Source: Bacilli bacterium
Lineage (GTDB): Bacteria > Bacillota_I > Bacilli_A > Haloplasmatales > Haloplasmataceae
DNA length: 14,365 nt
Assembly (NCBI GenBank): GCA_012513195.1
Contig: JAAZCR010000064.1
Location: forward strand, 1 to 14,365
Direction: 5' to 3'
Part shown: one piece after another, positions 1 through 6,259 of the stretch
How the letters are laid out: each line of letters starts with the position of its first letter
Numbering within the stretch: position 1 is the stretch's first letter
Notes under the pieces: model-generated
What the model saw: the letters and a program-made list of their open reading frames with translations, nothing else
The model's database searches: none
What the model was told of the DNA's origin: nothing
Program-made: the position numbers and the translations under genes

Positions 1-36
1 ACTTAAGATGATACCGATATTAAGTTTATTATTCAT
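1..36 (-). CDS. 5' end of a leftward gene, possibly NAD(P)H-dependent FMN reductase (partial)
   Basis: Only the first 12 codons are inside the window; they read MNNKLNIGIILS from an ATG at 36-34 on the minus strand. The start is supported by a good Shine-Dalgarno (AAAGGATG) just upstream, and by a promoter and palindrome further up. The string KLNIGIIL-S resembles the first beta strand and start of the phosphate-binding loop of NADPH-dependent FMN reductases (typically K-I-G-I-I-L-G-S-T-R). That match is short, so the product name is a guess; that a gene starts here is much firmer. A flavin reductase would fit beside the nitroreductase at 1531, but the two are not in one operon. Confidence 0.5.
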   Translation of the reverse strand, partial: MNNKLNIGIILS

Positions 37-74
37 AAGATCATCCTTTCTTTTTAGATATAAATTAATATTTA

Positions 75-120
75 TATCTTTACTATTATCTTACTAATAA
101 AATATCTTTATGTAAAGATA
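75..120. promoter_or_regulatory. Candidate operator: palindrome plus a third half-site
   Basis: TATCTTTA-TG-TAAAGATA (103-120) has perfect 8-base arms around a two-base centre and covers the -35 box of the leftward promoter. A further copy of the half-site TATCTTTA lies at 75-82, close to the predicted start of transcription. The layout is what a dimeric repressor site would look like. The cognate regulator is not identifiable from this window. Confidence 0.5.
88..116 (-). promoter_or_regulatory. Sigma-A-type promoter of the leftward partial gene
   Basis: On the minus strand TTTACA (116-111) is followed after exactly 17 bases by TAAGAT (93-88). Transcription would start near 81, giving a leader of about 45 bases before the ATG at 36. 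The -35 box lies inside the palindrome at 103-120. Confidence 0.55.
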
Positions 121-243
121 ATTGCTTACTCATGAATTATCAGTAAAAATTTGTAGAATAAAGAATATTTATAATCCAAATTGTTAATAATTTCAGTAGC
201 AAATAAATATCTTGAGTAAAACTTATTTTTCTATCATTCATTG

Positions 244-1043
244 TTGAAAAAAAGATTATATTCTAATTTGTTTGGGTATTATGTATTAATACATTTGTTA
301 ATAACTATAGAGGTAATGAAATAAATAATAATATTGGTAATGAAGAGATTATTAGTTTTAATCAATCATTAATTAATGTATTTGGTAACTATGGTTTAAT
401 ATTGATATTATTAATAGACTATGTAATTCACTTTGGATTACTTGTAGCCATCATCAATTCGATTATGGAACTCTTTTATATAAAATGTTAATTTCAGTAT
501 TAACTGATTTCGTGCTCCTCGAATTCCTGCTAATCATTATCTTAACTGTTTTAGTTTTACGTAAAAACCGTTTCCGATTAACTGTCTTACTTGGTTATGA
601 AGTATTTAATTTATTTATGGCACTTTGTAACCCTAGTATACATAATTGATATATTAATCTTATTCGACAGATTAAATTTAGATACTAATAGCCTTCTTAT
701 CTACGTTCTAACTTATCTAATACCTTTACCAACTTATATCGGATACCATCTTTTCCTATCAACGGTAACTCACCGTTATTATAAACCTATTAATAACAAA
801 ATTATTGTAATTAGTAGTTTTAAGGAGTTTATTGGATTTATCGTAAATTGTCTTTATAACACGATGAAAAATCATGATTTCCGTTTAATGACTACTTTAA
901 ATCTTATGTTCTCACCATCACTACCTAGTCATACAATCTATGTTTATATGGGTATGTTAGTTTCCATACTTCTCTTATTGTTTTGGTAAATTATTCCATT
1001 AAAACTCAGAACTGAACTAATCGAACAAGAAAAAAAGGTGTAA
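244..1043 (+). pseudogene. Frameshifted remnant of a multi-pass membrane protein
   Basis: No single frame runs through this stretch, yet consecutive pieces in different frames all encode hydrophobic, membrane-protein-like sequence. One piece starts near 244 and ends in TAA at about 316. A second frame carries an N-rich stretch followed by FGNYGLILILLIDY and stops at 489-491. A third frame runs from about 464 to the TGA at 647-649 and includes LLEFLLIIILTVLVLRKNRF. A last frame runs from about 591 to TAA 987-989 and ends in a transmembrane segment. Past that TAA the same frame continues as a charged tail (KLRTELIEQEKKV) to TAA 1041-1043, which looks like the original C terminus. At least three frameshifts and one nonsense codon are therefore implied. 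There is no convincing start codon with a Shine-Dalgarno. I do not recognise the family. The piece 591-989 could be expressed as a 132-residue membrane protein, but its TTG start lacks a good ribosome site. Confidence 0.5.
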
Positions 1044-1058
1044 AAAACCTTTTTTCTT
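1027..1058 (+). terminator. AT-rich terminator-like hairpin after the membrane-protein relic
   Basis: Arms AAGAAAAAAAGG (1027-1038) and CCTTTTTTCTT (1048-1058) pair with one bulged A around a nine-base A-rich loop. The T-run forms part of the descending arm. Only two G-C pairs close the top and one lies near the base, so termination strength is uncertain. Confidence 0.5.
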
Positions 1059-1090
1059 ATGTTGAAGTATCTTTTTTATTATTACAAGAT

Positions 1091-1101
1091 TATGTTATAA
1101 T
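1091..1101 (+). promoter_or_regulatory. Extended -10 promoter of the sdpI-like/nitroreductase operon
   Basis: TATGTTATAAT contains a perfect TGnTATAAT extended -10 (hexamer 1096-1101). The -35 position (about 1073-1078) is only a T-rich match, so the promoter probably relies on the TG extension. The ATG of the first gene is 34 bases downstream. Confidence 0.6.
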
Positions 1102-1134
1102 TAATAAATAGAATAAAGTTGAAGGAGTGTAAAC

Positions 1135-1500
1135 ATGTTCTATTTATATCTAGTTACGACCATTTTATTATCACTTACGATAATCATCTTTGGTTTTATT
1201 TTTATCAAAAGACCTCCCAAAAACATCAATTACCTATATGGCTATCGCACTTCAATGTCAATGAAAAACCAAGATACATGGGATTTTGCCCATCGATATG
1301 CAGGAAAAGTATGGACAATTTTAGGTAGTATCGCTCTATTTATTTTTACTCCACTAACGATAATTCTTAAAAATATTAAACATTATGATTACATCATGGT
1401 AATTCTAATTATTGTTCAAGTAGCATTTGTTACATTAGTTATCCCTCTTACAGAACGAGCTTTGCGTAAAACCTTTGATAAAGAAGGCAGACGTAAGTAG
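1135..1500 (+). CDS. SdpI/YhfL-family membrane protein
   Basis: This 121-residue protein has three predicted membrane segments (about residues 3-24, 62-80 and 87-107). Between the first and second lies the family signature GYRTSMSMKN, followed by TWDFAHRYAGK (about residues 36-57). The motif GYRT-x-x-S-M-K-N plus W-x-x-A-x-x-Y-A-G is typical of the SdpI domain. In Bacillus subtilis, SdpI gives immunity to the cannibalism toxin SdpC, but most short family members have no known toxin partner and none is visible here. The ATG at 1135 is preceded by AAGGAG at a suitable distance. The gene leads an operon with a nitroreductase and a DUF1697 protein. Immunity function is not implied by the family match alone. 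Confidence 0.8.
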   Translation: MFYLYLVTTILLSLTIIIFGFIFIKRPPKNINYLYGYRTSMSMKNQDTWDFAHRYAGKVWTILGSIALFIFTPLTIILKNIKHYDYIMVILIIVQVAFVTLVIPLTERALRKTFDKEGRRK

Positions 1501-1530
1501 ATATAAAATATTTGAAGAAGAGGAAGTTGA

Positions 1531-2097
1531 ATGAATCCCGTAATTGAAAATTTATTAACACGTCGCAGTATACGCAGTTTTCAAAATAAACAAATACCAC
1601 TCGAAGATTTAGAATTAATTTTAAAAGCTGGTAGTTACGCACCTAATGGTATGGGGTTACAAGCATGGAAGTTTACCGCCATTCAAAATCCTGACATTTT
1701 AAAGAAAGTCGATAATGTAATTCGTCAAGTTATTCTCTCGTCACCTGTGGAAAATGAAAGATTGATTGAGCGCGCAAAAGATCCCAATCATAACTTCTTA
1801 AATAATGCCCCCACATATATCATCGTTTCCCATCTTAAAGATAGTCCTTTAGCGATGGCTGATTGTGCATTAGCGTTAGGAAACATGATGCTAGCGGCAC
1901 ATTCCTTAGGAATAGGGTCATGCTGGTTCAATAGTTTACCAAGAATGACGAACCATCCATTAGTAAGAGAATTATTGACAGAATTAGAAATTCCTGAAAA
2001 TCATAATGTCTATGCAGCCGGAGTATTTGGTTATCCAGAAGGTGAAATTAAACCAGCAGTACCAAGAAGAGAAGGTATTATCAAAATTTTTGAATAA
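1531..2097 (+). CDS. Nitroreductase-family FMN oxidoreductase
   Basis: The 188-residue length is usual for a compact, single-domain nitroreductase. The N-terminal RRSIRSF motif (residues 11-17) matches the conserved FMN-phosphate-binding start of the family. APNGMGLQAW (36-45) matches the next flavin-contacting loop, where A-P-S-G-x-N-x-Q-P-W is more usual. GIGSCWFNS near residues 127-135 and a C-terminal GYPEGE-x-K-P-A-V-x-R stretch complete the pattern. Such enzymes are cytoplasmic homodimers that use NAD(P)H to reduce nitro compounds, quinones or other electrophiles; the physiological substrate cannot be told here. The gene begins 30 bases after the SdpI-like gene behind GAGGAAG, and 18 bases before the DUF1697 gene, so the three are probably co-transcribed. 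Confidence 0.9.
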   Translation: MNPVIENLLTRRSIRSFQNKQIPLEDLELILKAGSYAPNGMGLQAWKFTAIQNPDILKKVDNVIRQVILSSPVENERLIERAKDPNHNFLNNAPTYIIVSHLKDSPLAMADCALALGNMMLAAHSLGIGSCWFNSLPRMTNHPLVRELLTELEIPENHNVYAAGVFGYPEGEIKPAVPRREGIIKIFE

Positions 2098-2115
2098 GAT
2101 AGTTTGAGGTTAGTC

Positions 2116-2658
2116 ATGAAATATGTTGCTTTTCTTCATGGCATTAATCAAGGACGGCATAATCGAATCGAAATGTCTGAATTAGTTCGCATATTAGAAG
2201 CGCGAGGATTAAAAAATATAAAAACTTATCGACAGAACGGGAATGTAGTGTTTGACAGTGATTTAGACGCTGTAACTTTAAAAAGAATGATTGAACGGGA
2301 AATTTTTATTGTCTATTATTATGTTGTGCCAGTAATTGTTATGGAAGTTACAGAACTTAAGAATGTAATCGATAACTGTCCTTTTTCTCATGAAGAGATA
2401 AAAAAGGCTAGGAAGCAAACTGGAGAACCGTTATATATCATTCTTTTGAATAAACCACTAACAGAAGATAAACAAACTCTCTTAAGACAATTAGGTGAGT
2501 ATGACTATTATCAGTATTTAGATCGAGCCATTTATCTTCTCTTCTTTGATCGATTAATTCGCTCATCCATTTTAGTCCATAACATTACACAAATTGATGT
2601 TTATGCAGTTGTACGAGATGTAGATACATTAAAAAAATTAATTCAATTAAGTGAATAA
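2116..2658 (+). CDS. DUF1697 family protein
   Basis: The protein opens MKYVAFLHGINQG, which matches the DUF1697 signature (M-x-Y-x-A-L-L-R-G-I-N-V-G). TYRQNGNVVFDS follows at about residues 37-48, as in family members (T-Y-x-Q-S-G-N-V-V-F). The length of 180 residues is typical. The ATG at 2116 is chosen over an upstream TTG at 2104 because GAGGT (2106-2110) is correctly spaced for the ATG and because family members start at the MKY sequence. No biochemical function is established for the family. It is the last gene of the SdpI-like/nitroreductase operon and is followed at once by a strong hairpin. Confidence 0.85.
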   Translation: MKYVAFLHGINQGRHNRIEMSELVRILEARGLKNIKTYRQNGNVVFDSDLDAVTLKRMIEREIFIVYYYVVPVIVMEVTELKNVIDNCPFSHEEIKKARKQTGEPLYIILLNKPLTEDKQTLLRQLGEYDYYQYLDRAIYLLFFDRLIRSSILVHNITQIDVYAVVRDVDTLKKLIQLSE

Positions 2659-2696
2659 TTAAATGGTCAGCTCAAAAATTTGAACTGACCATTTAA
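2659..2696 (+). terminator. Hairpin ending the sdpI-like/nitroreductase/DUF1697 operon
   Basis: TTAAATGGTCAG (2659-2670) pairs perfectly with CTGACCATTTAA (2685-2696). The 14-base loop can itself pair (TCAAA/TTTGA). It starts at the base after the DUF1697 stop codon. No clean T-run follows, so it could act as a transcript-end stabiliser as well as a terminator. Confidence 0.65.
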
Positions 2697-2836
2697 ATTT
2701 AAAACTACAAGATTAGAATTGAAATTATAAGCATAAGATATGTTAGAAGTTATATAAATAAAGATTGCTTATGATTAGTTGCGTTTCTTAAATCAACATA
2801 GTATCATTGATTGGTCATATCATTAGGAGGATAATA
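2697..2836. other. AT-rich spacer upstream of uppP
   Basis: No gene is supported in this spacer. It must hold the uppP promoter, since the hairpin at 2659-2696 separates uppP from the preceding operon. The best -35 candidate is TTGAAA (2719-2724), but no good -10 lies at the right distance. The only clear signal is the AGGAGG ribosome site at 2825-2830. Confidence 0.35.
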
Positions 2837-3658
2837 ATGGATTTATTAGAGATTTTTAAAGCCATTATTTTAGGAATTATCGAAGGAATTACTGAGTGGT
2901 TACCTATAAGTAGTACAGGGCATATGATATTAGTTGACGAATTTATCAAATTAAAGGCATCAAGTGAATTTAAGGAAATGTTCTTAGTGGTAATCCAATT
3001 AGGTGCGATTATGGCAGTAGTCATCTTATTTTTTAGCAAACTTAATCCTTTTTCCCGTAAGAAAAGTAAAGCAGAAAAACATGAAACAATTAAATTATGG
3101 ACTAAAGTGATAATTGGAATTATTCCAGCTGGAGTATGTGGATTATTACTGGATGATTGGTTAAATGAACATTTCTACAATTACCAAACAGTATCATTAA
3201 TGTTAATAGTATATGGACTTATTTTTATTGTGGTAGAAACACTGAACAAAAAGAAAACACCAATAATAAATTCATTTAATGATTTAAGTTATCAACATGC
3301 ACTCTATATTGGTATCTTTCAAACCCTAGCGTTAATTCCTGGTACTAGCCGTTCTGGTGCGACAATTGTCGGGGCTCTCATTCTAGGTACTTCACGTTAT
3401 ATCGCAGCGGAATTTTCTTTCTTTTTATCAATTCCCATTATGTTTGGTGCAAGTTTAGTGAAGTTATTGAAGTTTGGTCTGGTTTTTACTAAGATGGAAT
3501 TAGTACTGCTCATTACAGGAATGGTAGTGGCTTTCTTAGTATCATTATTTACGATTAAGTTCTTATTAGATTATCTTAAGAAACATGACTTTAGACCATT
3601 TGGTTGGTATCGAATTGTAATTGGTCTTATAGTATTAATTTATTTTTTAGTACACTAA
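2837..3658 (+). CDS. uppP: Undecaprenyl-diphosphate phosphatase (BacA/UppP)
   Basis: This integral membrane phosphatase converts undecaprenyl diphosphate to the monophosphate, recycling the lipid carrier for peptidoglycan and other envelope polymers; overexpression is associated with bacitracin resistance. Two catalytic motifs are intact. The first is E16-G-I-T-E20-W-L-P-I-S-S26-T-G-H29. The second is P168-G-T-S-R172-S-G. The 273-residue length and roughly eight membrane segments fit the family. The ATG at 2837 is preferred to an upstream TTG at 2807 because a perfect AGGAGG sits six bases before it and the family begins at MDLLE. The gene points at marR, and the two share a hairpin. Its presence suggests that the organism makes undecaprenyl-linked envelope polymers. 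Confidence 0.97.
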   Translation: MDLLEIFKAIILGIIEGITEWLPISSTGHMILVDEFIKLKASSEFKEMFLVVIQLGAIMAVVILFFSKLNPFSRKKSKAEKHETIKLWTKVIIGIIPAGVCGLLLDDWLNEHFYNYQTVSLMLIVYGLIFIVVETLNKKKTPIINSFNDLSYQHALYIGIFQTLALIPGTSRSGATIVGALILGTSRYIAAEFSFFLSIPIMFGASLVKLLKFGLVFTKMELVLLITGMVVAFLVSLFTIKFLLDYLKKHDFRPFGWYRIVIGLIVLIYFLVH

Positions 3659-3692
3659 AAAAATAAAACAGTTGAAAAAACTGTTTTATTTT
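3657..3692. terminator. Bidirectional terminator between uppP and marR
   Basis: AAATAAAACAGTT (3661-3673) and AACTGTTTTATTT (3679-3691) form a perfect 13-base stem around GAAAA. A-rich and T-rich flanks serve as U-tracts in either direction. The stem overlaps the last codons and stop of marR (3686-3688). Confidence 0.85.
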
Positions 3693-4126
3693 AATTTAGC
3701 CATTATTTTATTTAATTCGGTTAAATAGTGAATACATTGTTCGATTTCTTCCTCACTTAATACCGTGAGTTTATTAGATAAATGTTGCTTTTTTTGATTC
3801 TTAATATATTCTAAAGTTTGTTTGCCTTTATCTGTTAACTGGGCTAATACCAAACGACGATTATCAGGGCTCGTTAATCTTTCAACTAGGTGCATTTCCA
3901 CTAATGCATCAACAATGCGAGTCATTTGTTGATTTGAAACACCAAGTGCTCTAGATAATTCGGTCATTGAAATGGGACTATGACGGGCAATGATATTGAG
4001 TGAGATATGTTCATGAGGAGATAACTTAATTTCTTGATTACGCGAAGCGTGCATAATATCTCGACGAATCAATGGGAAAATTTTTAAGAGTTCTTCGACA
4101 AGGACTTGAATCTTATCTTCTTTCAT
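3686..4126 (-). CDS. MarR-family transcriptional regulator
   Basis: At 146 residues it has the usual MarR length and layout. The winged helix-turn-helix spans about residues 52-100. ISMTELSRALGVSNQQMTRI forms the HTH, and the wing carries the conserved D88-N-R-R91 followed by L-T-D-K-G. Flanking helices (about 1-35 and 105-146) would form the dimer interface. No Cys residue is visible, which argues against thiol-based redox sensing of the OhrR type. The ATG follows AAGGTGAT on the minus strand. The gene is divergent from the GH43-like lipoprotein, with about 183 bases between starts, so autoregulation and control of that neighbour are plausible. The ligand and regulon are unknown. Confidence 0.9.
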   Translation of the reverse strand: MKEDKIQVLVEELLKIFPLIRRDIMHASRNQEIKLSPHEHISLNIIARHSPISMTELSRALGVSNQQMTRIVDALVEMHLVERLTSPDNRRLVLAQLTDKGKQTLEYIKNQKKQHLSNKLTVLSEEEIEQCIHYLTELNKIMAKLK

Positions 4127-4165
4127 TAAATCACCTTATAAGCAAAAATAGATATTTATTCTTTA

Positions 4166-4194
4166 ATTATATCGGAAAAACTGGTATTTTTCAA
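4166..4194 (-). promoter_or_regulatory. Sigma-A promoter of marR
   Basis: On the minus strand TTGAAA (4194-4189) and a perfect TATAAT (4171-4166) are separated by exactly 17 bases. Transcription would start near 4159, about 33 bases before the marR start codon. Confidence 0.75.
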
Positions 4195-4250
4195 TGTTGT
4201 AAGTAGATATTACTAAATTATTAACTCTAAACTTTATCCATTACTTAAAA

Positions 4251-4261
4251 TATGTTATAAT
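4251..4261 (+). promoter_or_regulatory. Extended -10 promoter of the GH43-like lipoprotein gene
   Basis: TATGTTATAAT repeats the exact 11-base element seen at 1091-1101, with TGnTATAAT extended -10 spacing (hexamer 4256-4261). The -35 position carries only TTTATC (4233-4238). The start codon lies about 49 bases downstream. Confidence 0.6.
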
Positions 4262-4309
4262 ATTTTACAGTTATCTAGCAATAATTTTAATTTACTAGGG
4301 GGAAGTAAT

Positions 4310-6166
4310 ATGAAAGTTAGAACAATTTTTATAACCATAATCACGATTACAATATTACTACTAATTAGTGGATGTAGTAAACTTGAAAAACCAAACAAAT
4401 TAGTTATCGATGAAATCAATCGCTATAATAATCCTTTTCCCATCAGTGAATTTAAAAATAACTGGGGCGAAGAGTTTGGAATTCAAGCACCTTTTATAAT
4501 AAGACATTTGGGCACGTATTATATGTATATATCTACGCCTAATAATGGTTTAGGGGTCAAACTGTATAAAAGTGAGGATCTTATCAACTGGACATATGAA
4601 AAGAACGTATTTGGTATAAGTTTATCTAGTGAAACGACAGATGAAATGAATTTAGAGGATAGTATTAAAAAAGCTCATGGAGCAGTGGCACCTGAAGTAC
4701 GATATTTTAATGGTAGATTTTATCTATATACATCGATTACTAGAGGGACAGGAGCACCTGTAGGACATGTTGTTTATTATGTTACTAGCCCTACTGGTAC
4801 ATTTTCAAATCAGCGTACTTATTCAGAATTAAACCAAGATGGTACAGTTTTTATAGATGACGATGAAAAGATGTATTTCTTAACAAGCGGTGTCAACAAG
4901 CCTGGTGTTATTAATCTGTATACTATGAGTGAATTAAATAAAATAAATACAAATGCAAAACAAGAGCTTATGATTGATGATAGTGGTCAATATTATTATC
5001 ATGCCCCGTATATGTTTAAGAAAGGTGATTATTATTATTTAATCTATTCGCGTACTAAAAAAGATGAGTCTGGATACGAAATCGATTATAGTTATAGTAA
5101 AGAATTAGATGTAACTAAATTTATCAAAAATGAAAATGGGCCTTTAATAACCAACAATACTAATGGTATTAAAGGTGCGTATCATGTCAGTGTCTTTTTA
5201 GGGCCAGATTTATTAACTTACTATGCTGTTTATAATGATGAAAATAATCGTTTAGTCATTTCACCAATTAAGTTTGATGGTAAATTAATGTATATAGATG
5301 TAAGAGCCGAAGATAATATCACACCCAAAGGACCAGGTTTTGAAGCGAAGAATAAGAATAGCGAATTATATGAACAAATTGATGGGCGGCTCTTAAGTAA
5401 AATTATCACAGCGAATGATTATGTCGCAGAGTTTAACTTCTCTGGTGTTAGTACTCTAAGTCTTTATCCTAATCTTTATCTATCTTATCAAGATAAAGAC
5501 AATTATTTGAAAATCGGTATTGAGAAAAAGACAATTACGCTAACGCAAGTTAAAAACGGTAAATCAACAGTAGTGGCACAGGAAAAATATAATTTTGGTT
5601 TTATTGTATCCTATAATCATACCGTCTTTGTCGAAAAACGCGGAAATAAAATCGATATCTATTTCAATGGTATGCGCAAAGTTTCCACTGAAATTAATGT
5701 CGGTGGCGGACGAATTGGCTATGGTACTGGAAACCCAGAACGCATCGCTTATACCGCCTTTACCAGCATTACATCAAATAATGCGTATATCAACTATGTG
5801 GAAGGGAATATCCTAGCTCGTAGTTATTTACCTTATCATAGTAAACTAACAAAAAGCATCATTAGAGAAATTGATAATGCCTATTTTCTAACTCTTAAAG
5901 AAAATAATTACGTGACTTATACTATTGATGTACCAAAAGATGGTATTTATGAATTGATATTCACTTATAATAATGAAGCGAAGGTAAATAGTTTTTATTT
6001 ATCACTTGATGGACAAGATTATCAAATCGTAAAACTTCCGAAAGAAAAAGGCAAGATCATTAGCGTTAAACTAACTGAACTCAATTTAACTAAAGGAATC
6101 CATTCAATTACTGTATCTGCCAATGGATTTGAATTTAGTAATATAAAAATAATGGAAAAAAAGTAA
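4310..6166 (+). CDS. Lipoprotein with GH43-like beta-propeller, LamG-like and CBM6/35-like domains
   Basis: Residues 1-22 are a lipoprotein signal with lipobox I-S-G-C22, so the 618-residue protein should be anchored outside the membrane. Residues about 40-330 show the repeated blade pattern of clan GH-F/J five-bladed propellers: APFIIRHLGTYYMYIS (60-75), APEVRYFNGRFYLYTS (127-142), DGTVFIDDD (177-185) and APYMFKKGDYYYLIYS (232-247). Residues about 355-495 resemble a jelly-roll/LamG-like sandwich. Residues about 505-618 resemble CBM6/35 (NNYVTYTIDVPKDGIYELIF). In GH43 enzymes the catalytic base is the Asp of a D-P motif and the acid is the Glu of E-G/A-P. Here those positions read A60-P and H231-A-P, while the third Asp (D177) is kept. 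It may therefore be a non-catalytic glycan-binding protein or use other chemistry. AGGGGGAAG precedes the ATG, and it is divergent from marR. Confidence 0.75.
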   Translation: MKVRTIFITIITITILLLISGCSKLEKPNKLVIDEINRYNNPFPISEFKNNWGEEFGIQAPFIIRHLGTYYMYISTPNNGLGVKLYKSEDLINWTYEKNVFGISLSSETTDEMNLEDSIKKAHGAVAPEVRYFNGRFYLYTSITRGTGAPVGHVVYYVTSPTGTFSNQRTYSELNQDGTVFIDDDEKMYFLTSGVNKPGVINLYTMSELNKINTNAKQELMIDDSGQYYYHAPYMFKKGDYYYLIYSRTKKDESGYEIDYSYSKELDVTKFIKNENGPLITNNTNGIKGAYHVSVFLGPDLLTYYAVYNDENNRLVISPIKFDGKLMYIDVRAEDNITPKGPGFEAKNKNSELYEQIDGRLLSKIITANDYVAEFNFSGVSTLSLYPNLYLSYQDKDNYLKIGIEKKTITLTQVKNGKSTVVAQEKYNFGFIVSYNHTVFVEKRGNKIDIYFNGMRKVSTEINVGGGRIGYGTGNPERIAYTAFTSITSNNAYINYVEGNILARSYLPYHSKLTKSIIREIDNAYFLTLKENNYVTYTIDVPKDGIYELIFTYNNEAKVNSFYLSLDGQDYQIVKLPKEKGKIISVKLTELNLTKGIHSITVSANGFEFSNIKIMEKK

Positions 6167-6177
6167 TAACTTTTAAT

Positions 6178-6202
6178 TAAGACTCGTAACTTACGAGTCT
6201 TA
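6178..6202 (+). terminator. Rho-independent terminator of the GH43-like gene
   Basis: AAGACTCG/CGAGTCTT arms are extended by TAA/TTA pairing around a central C, giving a near-perfect 12-base inverted repeat just after the stop codon. TTATTTTA follows on the plus strand. Confidence 0.8.
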
Positions 6203-6226
6203 TTTTACGTATTAAATAAAAGATTG

Positions 6227-6235
6227 TGGTAAGAT
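6227..6235 (+). promoter_or_regulatory. Candidate extended -10 promoter of the ABC transporter gene
   Basis: TGGTAAGAT fits TGnTAAGAT, an extended -10 with one mismatch from TATAAT. No good -35 is visible. It lies between the terminator at 6178-6202 and the ATG at 6260, so some promoter is needed here. Confidence 0.35.
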
Positions 6236-6259
6236 TAAAGGAAGAAAGAAGGTTTGTAT

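Noticed and set aside
1119..1328. 69-codon plus-strand frame overlapping the SdpI-like gene
   Set aside because: Its start falls on the ribosome site of the SdpI-like gene, and the protein is not coherent, whereas the other frame has family motifs.
1135..1500. SdpI-like gene as part of a toxin-immunity locus
   Set aside because: No toxin gene, exporter or SdpR-like regulator lies next to it. The neighbours are a nitroreductase and a DUF1697 protein.
2104..2115. TTG start for the DUF1697 protein
   Set aside because: The codon overlaps the GAGGT ribosome site that serves ATG 2116, and family members begin at M-K-Y.
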